From Actinacidiphila yanglinensis (GTDB lineage: Bacteria; Actinomycetota; Actinomycetes; Streptomycetales; Streptomycetaceae), in NCBI RefSeq assembly GCF_900107965.1, contig NZ_FNVU01000001.1:868001-932000 (forward strand): a DNA stretch of 64,000 nt. The letters run 5' to 3'. The position numbers were made by a program, and so were the translations under genes. This document shows, in pieces, positions 1 through 8,220 of the stretch. Positions within the stretch are counted from its first letter, which is position 1. Every line of letters begins with the position of its first letter. The notes under the pieces are model-generated. The model was not told the DNA's origin. It did no database searches and saw only the letters and a list, made by a program, of their open reading frames with translations.

Positions 1-59
1 TCCCCGGCCTCGGGCGGATCGTAGACCCGGCGTACCCGGAACCCGCTGGTGGACGCCAT
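1..59 (-). CDS. DUF488 family protein, N-terminal fragment (runs off the window)
   Basis: Only the first 19 codons lie in the window; the rest is beyond base 1. On the minus strand the ATG at 57-59 follows an AGGAGG-type ribosome binding site at 66-71 with good spacing. The visible peptide, MASTSGFRVRRVYDPPEAG, has the VRRVYDPP opening typical of DUF488 proteins, small cytoplasmic proteins of unknown biochemical role. The family assignment rests on this short match alone. The gene lies 26 bp downstream of the MFS exporter on the same strand and could be cotranscribed with it. Confidence 0.6.
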   Translation of the reverse strand, partial: MASTSGFRVRRVYDPPEAG

Positions 60-85
60 GATGAACCTCCTCTGAGCCGCGTTGC

Positions 86-1549
86 TCATTCGCCGCCCCC
101 TCCCAGCTTGCGGCCTTCCGGCCCGGGCTGCGCGGTCTGCCGGACGCGCAGCCCCGCCGCGGTGGCCGCCGCCGTCGCGGCGAGCAGCACCGCCGAGACC
201 ACCAGCCCCTCCCGCATCCCGCTCAGGAAGCGCGTGCGGTCGCCGACCAGCGACCCGAAGACCGCCACCGCCAGCCCGCCCGCGACCTGCCGGCCGGCGT
301 TGAGGACACCGGCCGCCATCCCGGCCCGCTCCGCGGGCACCGCCCCCATCGCGGCGGCCGTCAGCGCGGGCACCGCGAGCGCCGCGCCGAGCCCGAGCGG
401 GGCCATCGCCAGCGCGAGCACCGGCGGGGGCGTGCCCGTGCCGACCGGAAGCAGCACGAGCAGCCCGGCCGCGGCCACGACCTGGCCGACGATCATCGGC
501 ACCCGGGGCCCGTAACGGTTGGTGGCCTTGCCCGACACCACGTTCACCGTCGAGATCAGCACGGTCATCGGCAGGAACATCAGCCCGGCGGTCATCGCGG
601 ACTGGCCGCGGACCTCCTGGAAGAACAGGCTCAGGACGAAGATCACCCCGTAGAAGGCGAAGCTGAGCGCCGCGCCGGTGGCGAGGGACACCGACACCGT
701 CGCGTTCCGGAACAGCCCGAGCGGCACCACCGGGTGCGGATGCCGGGACTCCACCGCGAGGAAGACGGCCAGCGCGACCGCGGCGACCGCGGCGGCGGTC
801 GCGCCCACCCGGCCGCCCTCGATCACCGCGTAGGTCGTCGCGGCCAGCGCCACCACCGCGGCCGCCTGGCCGGGCAGGTCCAGCGGGGCCGGCCGGCGGG
901 GCGAGCGGGCCACCCGGGAGGCGAGCAGCAGCGCGGCCACACCCACCGGCAGGTTGACGAAGAAGATGGCCCGCCAGCTCCACGCCGTGGTCAGCGCGCC
1001 GCCCAGCACCGGGCCCAGCGCCACCGCCGTCGAGCCGCCCGCCGCCCACACGGAGATGGCCCGCGCCCGCTTCCTCGCGTCGGGGAACGCCTGCCGTACC
1101 AGCGCCAGTGAGGAGGGCAGCACCACCGCCGCGGCCGTGCCCTGGACGACCCGCGCGGCCACCAGCGCGACCAGGTCCGGCGCCAGGCCGCAGGCGACCG
1201 ACGCGGCGGTGAAGACCGCGGTGCCCGCGGCGAACGCCCGGCTCGCCCCGACCCGGTCGGCCAGCGCGCCGGTGGACAGCATCAAGGCGGCGAACGCGAG
1301 CGTGTAGCCGTCCACCACCCACTGCAACCCGGCCAGCCCGCCGTGCAGTTCGCGACCCATCGCGGGCAGGGCGACGTTCACCACGGACGCGTCGAGGGTG
1401 ACGAGGAAGAAGCCGATCAGGGCGGCGGTCAGGGTCGGGCCGGGGGAGACGCCGCTCTCGCCCGGTGCCGGCGGCAGCGCCCTCCGGCTCCTCAACTTCC
1501 GTGGGAGCGGCGGCAGTGGCGAGTCGTCTGTGAGGGGTTCCGGTGACAT
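86..1549 (-). CDS. MFS drug-efflux transporter, DHA2 (14-TMS) family
   Basis: Predicted 487-residue inner-membrane proton-driven exporter. After a charged, proline-rich N-terminus of about 35 residues the first helix carries LDASVVNVALP, the signature of DHA2-type drug:H+ antiporters. A loop 2-3 motif (GALADRVGASRAF) and a motif-C-like helix (VLPSSLALVRQAFP to GGALTTAWSWRAIFFVNLPVG) follow, and about 14 hydrophobic segments can be traced. The frame stays open further upstream, but the ATG at 1549 avoids running into the divergent regulator and gives the usual family length. No strong ribosome binding site is visible. It is divergent from an AraC/GlxA-type regulator with a dyad-containing 70-bp spacer, so it is probably that regulator's target. 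The substrate cannot be read from sequence. Confidence 0.85.
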   Translation of the reverse strand: MSPEPLTDDSPLPPLPRKLRSRRALPPAPGESGVSPGPTLTAALIGFFLVTLDASVVNVALPAMGRELHGGLAGLQWVVDGYTLAFAALMLSTGALADRVGASRAFAAGTAVFTAASVACGLAPDLVALVAARVVQGTAAAVVLPSSLALVRQAFPDARKRARAISVWAAGGSTAVALGPVLGGALTTAWSWRAIFFVNLPVGVAALLLASRVARSPRRPAPLDLPGQAAAVVALAATTYAVIEGGRVGATAAAVAAVALAVFLAVESRHPHPVVPLGLFRNATVSVSLATGAALSFAFYGVIFVLSLFFQEVRGQSAMTAGLMFLPMTVLISTVNVVSGKATNRYGPRVPMIVGQVVAAAGLLVLLPVGTGTPPPVLALAMAPLGLGAALAVPALTAAAMGAVPAERAGMAAGVLNAGRQVAGGLAVAVFGSLVGDRTRFLSGMREGLVVSAVLLAATAAATAAGLRVRQTAQPGPEGRKLGGGGE

Positions 1550-1577
1550 GCCGCCAGCCTGAGGCCGGCCGCCCGCG

Positions 1578-1620
1578 TACAGTAGTGGCCAGAATGCCAC
1601 GCTCCCGGAGGTTCTGGCCA
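1578..1620 (+). promoter_or_regulatory. Promoter -10 (TACAGT) plus inverted TGGCCAGAAY operator for the GlxA-family regulator
   Basis: A TANNNT -10 hexamer at 1578-1583 precedes the regulator. TGGCCAGAA (1586-1594) and its exact reverse complement TTCTGGCCA (1612-1620) form a dyad with a 17-bp spacer. Each arm plus its neighbouring base fits the AdpA consensus TGGCSNGWWY. The second arm covers the ribosome binding site and start codon, so binding there could block expression. Binding by AdpA or by the adjacent regulator is inferred. Confidence 0.55.
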
Positions 1621-2684
1621 TGCAGCCTGCCGTGCCCGCCGCGCCCACCGTGTCCGCGCAGCCGGCGACACCCGCGATGCCCCCGATCCCCGCCGTATCC
1701 GCCGCGTCCGTCGGGCCGTTCACCTGCCCGCGCCCGCACCGCGTGGCCGTGATCGCCTCCCGTCCCGTCTCGCTGTTCAACCTCGCGGTGCCCGAACTGC
1801 TGCTGCTCAAGGTCGAGGTGGACGGCAGGCCCGGATACGAGGTGGAGTTGTGCACCCCCGACCCCGGACCGGTCACGACCAGCGGCAGCGCGGACGTCGT
1901 GATCCGCAGCGGACTCGACGCGGTCGACCGGGCCGACACCGTGATCGTGGCCGGGACCGGCGCCGCCGAGGACCCCGACCCGCGGGTGCTGGAGGCGCTG
2001 CGGTCCGCCGCGCGGGCCGGGAAGAGGGTCGCGTCCGTGTGCACCGGGGCGTTCCTGCTCGCCGCGGCCGGGCTGCTCGACGGCCGCCACGCGACCACGT
2101 ACTGGGCGTACACCGGGCAGTTCGCGGAGAAGTACCCCGACGTGCTGGTCCAGCCCGACGTGCTCTACGTGCAGGACGGCCGCATCCTCACCTCCTCCGG
2201 CTACGCGGCCGGCATCGACCTGTGCCTGCACCTGGTGCGGACCGACTACGGCGCCGCGGTCGCCAACGCCGTCGCCCGCCTCGCCCTGGTCGCGCCCGTA
2301 CGCCCCGGCGGCCAGGCGCAGTTCACCGACACCCCGCTGCCCGCCGAGACCGGTACCTCCCTCGCCGAGACCCGCGCGTGGGCGATGACCCGGCTCGACC
2401 AGCCGCTCACCCTCACCGACCTCGCCCGCCACGCGTCGGTCAGCGTGCGCACCCTCAGCCGCCGTTTCCACGCCGAGACCGGGCTCACCCCGCTGCAGTG
2501 GCTCCTGCACCAGCGGCTGGAGCGGGCCCGCGAACTCCTGGAGACCACCACACTCCCCGTCGACCAGGTCGCCCGCGCCAGCGGCCTCGGCACCGCCGAC
2601 TCCCTCCGCCAGCACCTGCTCCGCCGGGTCGGCCTTACCCCCTCCGACTACCGCGCCACCTTCACCCGCCTCCCCGCGGCCTGA
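1620..2684 (+). CDS. GlxA family transcriptional regulator (DJ-1/PfpI-like domain + AraC HTH)
   Basis: Predicted 354-residue cytoplasmic DNA-binding regulator. After a 40-residue Pro/Ala-rich N-terminus comes a DJ-1/PfpI-type glutaminase-like domain (about residues 40-220) with the nucleophile-elbow segment SVCTGAFLLAAAGLL and an AYTGQF/YVQDGRILTSSGYAAG region. The C-terminal 100 residues form two helix-turn-helix units of AraC type (LTDLARHASVSVRTLSRRF, then LLETTTLPVDQVARASGLG). This is the architecture of AdpA. The ATG at 1620 follows GGAGG at 1607-1611. The divergent MFS exporter and the AdpA-like dyad in the spacer suggest autoregulation and control of the exporter. It is not necessarily the global AdpA itself, which is usually longer. 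Confidence 0.85.
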   Translation: MQPAVPAAPTVSAQPATPAMPPIPAVSAASVGPFTCPRPHRVAVIASRPVSLFNLAVPELLLLKVEVDGRPGYEVELCTPDPGPVTTSGSADVVIRSGLDAVDRADTVIVAGTGAAEDPDPRVLEALRSAARAGKRVASVCTGAFLLAAAGLLDGRHATTYWAYTGQFAEKYPDVLVQPDVLYVQDGRILTSSGYAAGIDLCLHLVRTDYGAAVANAVARLALVAPVRPGGQAQFTDTPLPAETGTSLAETRAWAMTRLDQPLTLTDLARHASVSVRTLSRRFHAETGLTPLQWLLHQRLERARELLETTTLPVDQVARASGLGTADSLRQHLLRRVGLTPSDYRATFTRLPAA

Positions 2685-2761
2685 ACCCGCGCGCCGCCGT
2701 ACGTACGGCCCCGAGCGCAAGGCGGTAAGCGGGGCCCGGAAGCGGGAGGAACAGGCGGGAA

Positions 2762-2794
2762 CCGGAACGGCGTCCGGACGCGTCACCGTTCCGG
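2762..2794. terminator. GC-rich hairpin after the GlxA-type regulator
   Basis: CCGGAACGG (2762-2770) and CCGTTCCGG (2786-2794) form a perfect 9-bp stem with a 15-nt loop that is itself partly palindromic. There is no U-run, as in many actinobacterial terminators. It sits about 80 bp after the regulator's stop; the rest of 2685-2998 holds only a candidate -10 (TATGCT, 2891-2896) for the SGNH gene. Confidence 0.4.
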
Positions 2795-2998
2795 TGGCGC
2801 CCCGACCCCCGGCCCCCGGGGACGGGCGTGTGCGGGTGTGGGGAGAGAGAGCCCGTGGGACGCTGATGTGGTCTTCACCGGTTCTCCGCATATGCTCTCG
2901 GAAGGGCTGTAGACATGCGACGGAACGCCGCCGCCCGGCACGGGGCGTCCGATACGGCCGAGAGCAGGTCGCACGGAACCACCTTGGGGGGAGACCGC

Positions 2999-4342
2999 AT
3001 GTCCCGCGCCCGTCACGACGCCACGCGCCGCGCACGCGGCCGGACCTTTCGCCGCTCGGTCCTCGCTCCCGCCGCAGGCGTGGTCGCCGCGGCGACCGTC
3101 GCCGGCCTGCTGGTCTCCCACGCGCGCGGTGGGGCGCACCAGGACGGCAACGACGCGTCCCGGCAGACCCAGGTGGCGGCCACCGCGAGTGACGGTCAGG
3201 GCGGGACGGCCGGCGCCCGCAGCCGGGTCGGCGCCTGGGGGAGCGCGCTGAGCACGGGCGGCCCGTCGTTCCGCCGCCAGACGATACGGATGGTGGTGCA
3301 CACCAGCGTCGGCGGCTCGGGTATACGGATCCGGGTCTCCGACCTGCGCGGCGAACGCGCCCTCGCGGTGGGCGAGGCGGACGTCGCCGAGCAGTACGAC
3401 GGCGGCCGCGCGGTCGCCGGCACGCACCACCGGGTGACGTTCTCCGGCTCCCGCTCCACCATGGTCGCCGCGGGCACCGAGCGGTACAGCGACGTGATCC
3501 CGATGCGGGTCGCCGCCGACCAGAACCTGCTGGTCAGCCTCTATCTCCCCGGTCCGACCGGTTCGTCCGCCTTCCACCGCGAGGCGTACGACACCACGTA
3601 CGTCTCCTCGGACGGTGTCGACCACGTCGCCGACGACTCCGCCGCCGGGTACACCGGCACCACCACGTCCTGGTACTACCTGTCCGGTCTCGACGTCTCC
3701 TCGCCGACCGCCCACGGCACAGTGGTGGCCTTCGGCGACTCGATCACCGACGGCTACCACTCGACCGCGGGCGCGAACCGGCGCTGGCCCGACCAGCTCG
3801 CCCGGCGGCTGGCCTCCGCGCCCGGCGGCCAGCGACTCGGCGTGGTCGACGCCGGGATCGCCGGGAACCGGCTGCTCAGCGCCGCCCCGGAGGTCTACCG
3901 CGGGCCGAGCGGGGTGAGCCGGTTCACGCACGACGCGCTCGACGTGTCCGGGGTCAAGGACGTCGTGGTGCTCGAAGGCGTCAACGACCTGAGCAACGAC
4001 GTGAACGCGGCGGGCGGTCCGCTGACCGCGCAGAACCTGATCGACGGCTACCGCGCCCTCATCGCCCGCGCGCACGCGGCAGGGGTGCGGGTCATCGGCG
4101 GAACGATTCTTCCGTACAGCCGGCTCAGCCCGGCGATGAACGCGATCCGCACCGAGGTCAACCAGTGGATCAGGAGCAGCGGCGCGTTCGACGCGGTGGC
4201 CGACTTCGACCGGGCCGTACGGGACCCCTCGAACCCGTCCGCGCTCGCTCCCGCCTACGACTCCGGGGATCATCTCCACCCCAACGACGCGGGGATGCTG
4301 GCGCTGGCCAACGCGATCAACCTCAACGCCCTCGTCTCCTAA
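2999..4342 (+). CDS. Secreted SGNH/GDSL hydrolase
   Basis: Predicted 447-residue exported esterase/lipase-type hydrolase. The N-terminus has arginines then a hydrophobic stretch (RRSVLAPAAGVVAAATVAG), a signal peptide or anchor that may be Tat type. The C-terminal half holds the SGNH blocks: FGDSITDG with nucleophile Ser248, the Gly of DAGIAGN in block II, GVND (residues 327-330) in block III, and DHLHPND with catalytic Asp424 and His427. The N-terminal 200 residues look like a beta-rich accessory domain. I chose the ATG at 2999 because it follows a GGGGGGAG ribosome binding site; an in-frame ATG at 2915 would add 28 residues. The substrate is not evident. A GCCCC-TTC-GGGGC hairpin follows at 4350-4362. 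Confidence 0.88.
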   Translation: MSRARHDATRRARGRTFRRSVLAPAAGVVAAATVAGLLVSHARGGAHQDGNDASRQTQVAATASDGQGGTAGARSRVGAWGSALSTGGPSFRRQTIRMVVHTSVGGSGIRIRVSDLRGERALAVGEADVAEQYDGGRAVAGTHHRVTFSGSRSTMVAAGTERYSDVIPMRVAADQNLLVSLYLPGPTGSSAFHREAYDTTYVSSDGVDHVADDSAAGYTGTTTSWYYLSGLDVSSPTAHGTVVAFGDSITDGYHSTAGANRRWPDQLARRLASAPGGQRLGVVDAGIAGNRLLSAAPEVYRGPSGVSRFTHDALDVSGVKDVVVLEGVNDLSNDVNAAGGPLTAQNLIDGYRALIARAHAAGVRVIGGTILPYSRLSPAMNAIRTEVNQWIRSSGAFDAVADFDRAVRDPSNPSALAPAYDSGDHLHPNDAGMLALANAINLNALVS

Positions 4343-4810
4343 CGTCCCCGCCCCTTCGGGGCCCGCCCGTCCTGCCCCGCACCCGCGTCCCCGGACCACC
4401 CGCCGGTGGCGGCTTGCGCGCGCAGTTCCTCCCCCAGCTTGGCGGCTGGGTGGGGCCCCCAGCGCCCCCTGGATGTGTGCGGCTCTTTCCGCGAAAGGAG
4501 CGCAGCCACCAAGGGGCGCGGGGAACTGCGCGCTCAGCCGGGGCGTTGGCGCGCCGGGCCCGCGGGCCGAGCCTCAGCGGCGGGGAGTCGGCGGCCCACC
4601 CCGCGGGGTCGGGCCCCGAAGGCAGCGCTGGGGGCACTCCCCCTGGCTTCGCCGGGGGCACCCCCACCCAGCCGCCTGGGGAGGAACTGCGCGCTCAGCC
4701 GGGGCGTTGGCGCGCCGGGCCCGCGGGCCGAGCCCCCGGCGGCGGTGATCAGGGGGCCGCCGGCCCCGACCCCCTCCCGCCCGGCGCAGCCGCATGCGTA
4801 CAGTGCGGAT
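4343..4810. repeat. Intergenic repeat region: 51-bp direct repeat and copy A of a dispersed repeat
   Basis: No gene is supported here. A 51-bp segment beginning GGAACTGCGCGCTCAGCC occurs twice, identically as read, at 4522-4572 and 4683-4733. An inverted copy of the GGAACTGCGCGC core lies near 4417-4434, so arms about 260 bp apart could pair. The stretch 4483-4532 (CTCTTTCCGCG ... GGGGCGCGGGGAACTGCGC) is copy A of a repeat also found near 19.9 and 24.3 kb. A likely leaderless promoter for the next gene ends the region: TACAGT at 4799-4804, 6 nt before the ATG. Confidence 0.75.
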
Positions 4811-5911
4811 ATGGGAGCCGGAGTCGACGAAGTACTGCACGTCAGGGGCCGGGTGCTGGCCGGACCGGACGACGCGGAGGTCAGGGGCGAACTGTGGGTG
4901 GTGGGCGGGCGGATCACCTACACGAAGCCCTCCGCCGAGGTCACCGCGACCGCCGAGGGCTGGGTCCTGCCGGGTCTGGTGGACGCCCACTGCCACGTCG
5001 GCCTCGACGCGCACGGCGCCGTGGACGACGCCACCTCGGAAAAGCAGGCGCTGACCGACCGCGACGCCGGCGCCCTGCTGCTGCGCGACGCCGGCTCGCC
5101 CAGCGACACCCGGTGGGTCGACGACCGCGACGACCTGCCGAAGATCATCAGGGCGGGCCGGCACATCGCCCGCACCCGACGCTACATCCGCAACTACGCC
5201 CACGAGATCGAGCCGGGCGACCTCACCGCGTACGTCCGCCGGGAGGCCCGCCGGGGCGACGGCTGGGTGAAGCTGGTGGGCGACTGGATCGACCGCGAGA
5301 TCGGCGACCTCGCCCCGTGCTGGCCGAAGGACGCGGTGCGCGAGGCCATCGCGGCCGCCCACGAGGAGGGTGCCCGCGTCACCGCGCACTGCTTCGCGGA
5401 GGACTCCCTCGCCGACCTGGTGACCGCGGGGATCGACTGCATCGAGCACGCCACCGGGCTCACCGACGACACCATCCCGCTCTTCGCCGAGCGGGGCGTC
5501 GCGATCGTGCCGACCCTGGTCAACATCGCGACCTTCCCCCGGCTCGCGTTCGGCGGCTCCGTCCGCTACCCCCGCTGGTCCGCCCACCTGGAGCGGCTGC
5601 ACGCCCGCCGCTACCGGACCGTGCGGGACGCCTACGACGCCGGCATCCCCGTCTACGCGGGCACCGACGCGGGCGGCGGCATCTCCCACGGCCTGGTCGC
5701 GGAGGAGGTGTCCGAACTGGTCCGCGCCGGGCTGCCGAACACCGCCGCGCTGTCCGCCGCGACCTGGGGTGCCAGGCGCTGGCTCGGCCGCGACGGGCTG
5801 GAGGAGGGCGCCCCCGCCGACCTTCTGGTGTACGAGGCGGACCCGCGCGAGGACGTCGCGGTGCTGGCCGCGCCGCGCCGGATCGTGCTGCGCGGCCGCA
5901 CGGTGGCCTGA
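4811..5911 (+). CDS. Amidohydrolase superfamily protein
   Basis: Predicted 366-residue cytoplasmic metal-dependent hydrolase. The metal-binding landmarks are present in order: H60-C-H62 in GLVDAHCHVG, a conserved Lys in GWVKLVGDW, His in RVTAHCF, His in CIEHATG, and Asp in YAGTDAGGG. The C-terminus returns to the small beta-sandwich formed with the N-terminus (PADLLVYEADP ... RIVLRGRTVA), as in imidazolonepropionase- and prolidase-like amidohydrolases. The start is taken as the ATG at 4811, 6 nt after a TACAGT -10 box, so the message may be leaderless. The substrate is unknown. It converges on the DUF4865 gene. Confidence 0.88.
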   Translation: MGAGVDEVLHVRGRVLAGPDDAEVRGELWVVGGRITYTKPSAEVTATAEGWVLPGLVDAHCHVGLDAHGAVDDATSEKQALTDRDAGALLLRDAGSPSDTRWVDDRDDLPKIIRAGRHIARTRRYIRNYAHEIEPGDLTAYVRREARRGDGWVKLVGDWIDREIGDLAPCWPKDAVREAIAAAHEEGARVTAHCFAEDSLADLVTAGIDCIEHATGLTDDTIPLFAERGVAIVPTLVNIATFPRLAFGGSVRYPRWSAHLERLHARRYRTVRDAYDAGIPVYAGTDAGGGISHGLVAEEVSELVRAGLPNTAALSAATWGARRWLGRDGLEEGAPADLLVYEADPREDVAVLAAPRRIVLRGRTVA

Positions 5912-5985
5912 GGCCGCGGCGGCCGCGCCGCCCCCTGCGAACGCCCGCCCACCCGGGGCCGGATGGGGACGCGCGAGCCGGGCGG

Positions 5986-6600
5986 CTACCAGTGCCGGCC
6001 GTCCGGCATCCCGGCCAGTCCCGGCGCGGACAGGTGCAGCACCTCGTACCGCTCGGTGGCGTCCTCGGCGGCGGGGACCTCGTCCTGCCACAGTACGAAG
6101 CGCAGCAACTGCCAGCTCGCCGGGGCCAGTGCGAGGACCGCGGTGTGCACGCCTTCCCGGCCGGCGAATGCCGCCAACTCCCCGGTCTCGCGGTCGATCG
6201 CGGCGCTGAGGCCCAGACCGGTGCCGTCGACGTCGGGGTCGGCCGGCGGCACGCTCAGGCGCCGGGAGGCGGCCCGGGGGGCCGCGGCGCGGGCCGGGCC
6301 GGCGACGGTGGCGAGGACCGTCCAGGTGCCGACCGGCACCCGCCCGAAGTTCCGGGCGATCCGCTCGAAACCGGCGCCGCCGACCAGGAAGCGGGCCATC
6401 GCGCCCGCGTCCTGCCACAGGTACAGCGCACCGTACTCGTTGACCGGCGAGCCGGACCGGCCGCGATCGCGGATCAGGTAGGCCTTGAGCGCGAGGCCGG
6501 CGCGGTCGTCGAACATCGGCCGGACCGCCGCGCTGCGCTCGCGCAGCACCGCCATGTCGTAGTCGGCCGGCAACGTGATCGCGTACTGGGAAGCGTCCAT
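5986..6600 (-). CDS. DUF4865 family protein
   Basis: Predicted 204-residue cytoplasmic protein. The opening QYAITLPADYDMAVLRER and the segment YLWQDAGAMARFLVGGAGFERIARNFGR are typical of DUF4865, a family of unknown function often found beside small oxidoreductases or tautomerases and a transcriptional regulator. The ATG at 6600 has a TACACT -10 element 7 nt upstream, so the transcript may be leaderless. A strong palindrome sits between that -10 and any -35, so the gene is probably repressed by a TetR- or MarR-like protein that is not encoded next to it. Confidence 0.75.
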   Translation of the reverse strand: MDASQYAITLPADYDMAVLRERSAAVRPMFDDRAGLALKAYLIRDRGRSGSPVNEYGALYLWQDAGAMARFLVGGAGFERIARNFGRVPVGTWTVLATVAGPARAAAPRAASRRLSVPPADPDVDGTGLGLSAAIDRETGELAAFAGREGVHTAVLALAPASWQLLRFVLWQDEVPAAEDATERYEVLHLSAPGLAGMPDGRHW

Positions 6601-6610
6601 GACCGGCAGT

Positions 6611-6628
6611 GTACCTACTAGTTGGTAC
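6611..6628 (-). promoter_or_regulatory. TetR-type operator in the DUF4865 promoter
   Basis: GTACCTACTAGTTGGTAC reads as its own reverse complement at 16 of 18 positions. The arm bases ACC..ACTAGT..GGT are like many TetR-family operators. It overlaps the space just upstream of the minus-strand -10 (TACACT, about 6608-6613), a classical position for repression. Which regulator binds is unknown. Confidence 0.6.
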
Positions 6629-6894
6629 AGTCCGGCAGCCTGGCGGCTCGTCAATCCGGCGACCCGGGAGCCCCTCGACGGGGGTCGGGATCCTCTCCGG
6701 GGAGTGAGCCGAACAGAACGGCCGTGCGCCGGAAATCGAAGAAACGCGCGGAAACCACCCTTCTGAGTGAACTGGCTCCGTGTAGCCGTCAATTCACCCT
6801 CAGTGCGTAAACATGGCCGGGTCGATGTCCCCGGCGGCTGTCCCCAATCAGCGCGCGCCGGGGGCTCCATCCCATACGTGGGGGTTTCCCAACC

Positions 6895-8082
6895 GTGTAC
6901 CGCACCATCAACTTCCGCCTGCCCGCGCGCCGTTCGGCCGCCGTCCTCGGGGCCGCCACGGCGCTCGCCGCCGGGACCGTGCTGGCCGTCGCACCGGCGG
7001 TGCAGGCCGCGCCCGCGACCTCGCACGACTCCGGCGCCGCCACCGCGACCGACCTGCGCGCGGGCCTGGACGTGTCCCTGCTCGGCAGGACCGTGGACGT
7101 GCCCGTCAACGTCGCCCTGAACGACGTGCACGCCCCCGCCGACGCGAAGGAGACCGCGCTGAACGTCACGGTCGGCCACGGCGTCGAGGCGAACCGTTCC
7201 ATCAGCATCCTGCGCGCCTCGGTCGCCACCGCGAACGCCACCACCGGCCATGACAAGGCCGAGGGGGTCGCCACCATCGCGACCGCCCAACTGCACGTCC
7301 CCGGGCTGCCGTTGCTCTCCCTGGTCAAGCTGGACGCCGTGACGTCCACCGCGACCTGCCGGGTGGGCCACCGGCCGGTCGCCTCCTCGCACCTCGCGGG
7401 CGTCACCGTGCTGGGCAAGCGGATCGCGCTGTCGGCGATCGGCACCACGAAGGTCGCCGTCCCCGGCGTCGGCGTGGTGGAGCTGGACCTGACGAACACC
7501 GTCACCACCACCGGTACCGCGGCCGCGACCGCCCTGCAGCTCAAGGTCGACATCGACCCGCTGAGCCTCGGCGTCGCACACGTGACCGGCGACGTCACCC
7601 TCGCCCAGGCCACCTGCCGCACCCCGCACGACGGCGGCGGGTCGTCCGGTGGGTCGTCGGGCGGTGCGTCCGGCGGATCGGGCGGGTCCGGTAATGGCGG
7701 CTCCTCCGGCAACGGTGGTACGAGCGGTGGCCACTCCTCGGGCGGCTCCGGCAACGGCGGTGCCTCGGGCGGCGGTTCGAGCAGCGGCTCCACCGGTTCG
7801 GGCGGCTCGTCCGGCTCCTCGGGCTCGTCCGGTTCCTCGGGCTCCTCGGGTTCTTCCGGTTCCTCGGGTTCCGGCTCCTCCAGCACGGGCGGCTCGGGCG
7901 CGCAGACCCAGACGGTCGCCGACGCCGCGGACAACGGCAACCTCGCCGAGACCGGGGCCGGTTCCACCACCCCGTACCTCGCGGTCGGCGCCGTGGCGCT
8001 GGTGGCCGCGGGCGCGCTGACCTTCGTCTTCACCAACCGGCGTCGCAAGCAAGCGAGTTCGTCCGCCGACGGCGACGTGTGA
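6895..8082 (+). CDS. SCO1860 family LAETG-anchored surface protein
   Basis: Predicted 395-residue secreted, sortase-anchored protein. The GTG start at 6895 is followed by a signal peptide (RRSAAVLGAATALAAGTVLAVAPAVQAAP). A 200-residue beta-rich domain is followed by a Gly/Ser-rich linker (about residues 245-330, many GSSGSSG units), then the sorting signal L350-A-E-T-G354, a hydrophobic segment and a basic RRRKQ tail. LAETG with this layout matches the family named after S. coelicolor SCO1860. Two cysteines (TCRVGH and TCRTPHD) could form a disulfide. The long Gly/Ser spacer would carry the domain through the wall. It lies directly upstream of the kinase-receptor gene. Confidence 0.9.
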   Translation: MYRTINFRLPARRSAAVLGAATALAAGTVLAVAPAVQAAPATSHDSGAATATDLRAGLDVSLLGRTVDVPVNVALNDVHAPADAKETALNVTVGHGVEANRSISILRASVATANATTGHDKAEGVATIATAQLHVPGLPLLSLVKLDAVTSTATCRVGHRPVASSHLAGVTVLGKRIALSAIGTTKVAVPGVGVVELDLTNTVTTTGTAAATALQLKVDIDPLSLGVAHVTGDVTLAQATCRTPHDGGGSSGGSSGGASGGSGGSGNGGSSGNGGTSGGHSSGGSGNGGASGGGSSSGSTGSGGSSGSSGSSGSSGSSGSSGSSGSGSSSTGGSGAQTQTVADAADNGNLAETGAGSTTPYLAVGAVALVAAGALTFVFTNRRRKQASSSADGDV

Positions 8083-8106
8083 TCGCCACAAGGCGGTAAC
8101 AAGCGC

Positions 8107-8138
8107 GGGGGGCGGCATCGGCGGTGGTGCCGCCCCCC
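8107..8138 (+). terminator. Hairpin terminator after the LAETG protein gene
   Basis: GGGGGGCGGCA (8107-8117) and TGCCGCCCCCC (8128-8138) form a perfect 11-bp stem with a 10-nt loop, 24 bp after the stop codon. No long U-run follows. Confidence 0.65.
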
Positions 8139-8220
8139 GTACTCTGTTCCTCACGCCCGGGTCGCGCGAGCGGCGGCGGTACGGGCACCGGCAGGGTGGG
8201 GCAACAGGGGCGGGCGGGGC

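Noticed and set aside
7640..7900. GGTTCGTCCGG-like units that look repetitive
   Set aside because: They encode the Gly/Ser-rich wall-spanning spacer of the LAETG protein; not a CRISPR or a separate repeat element.
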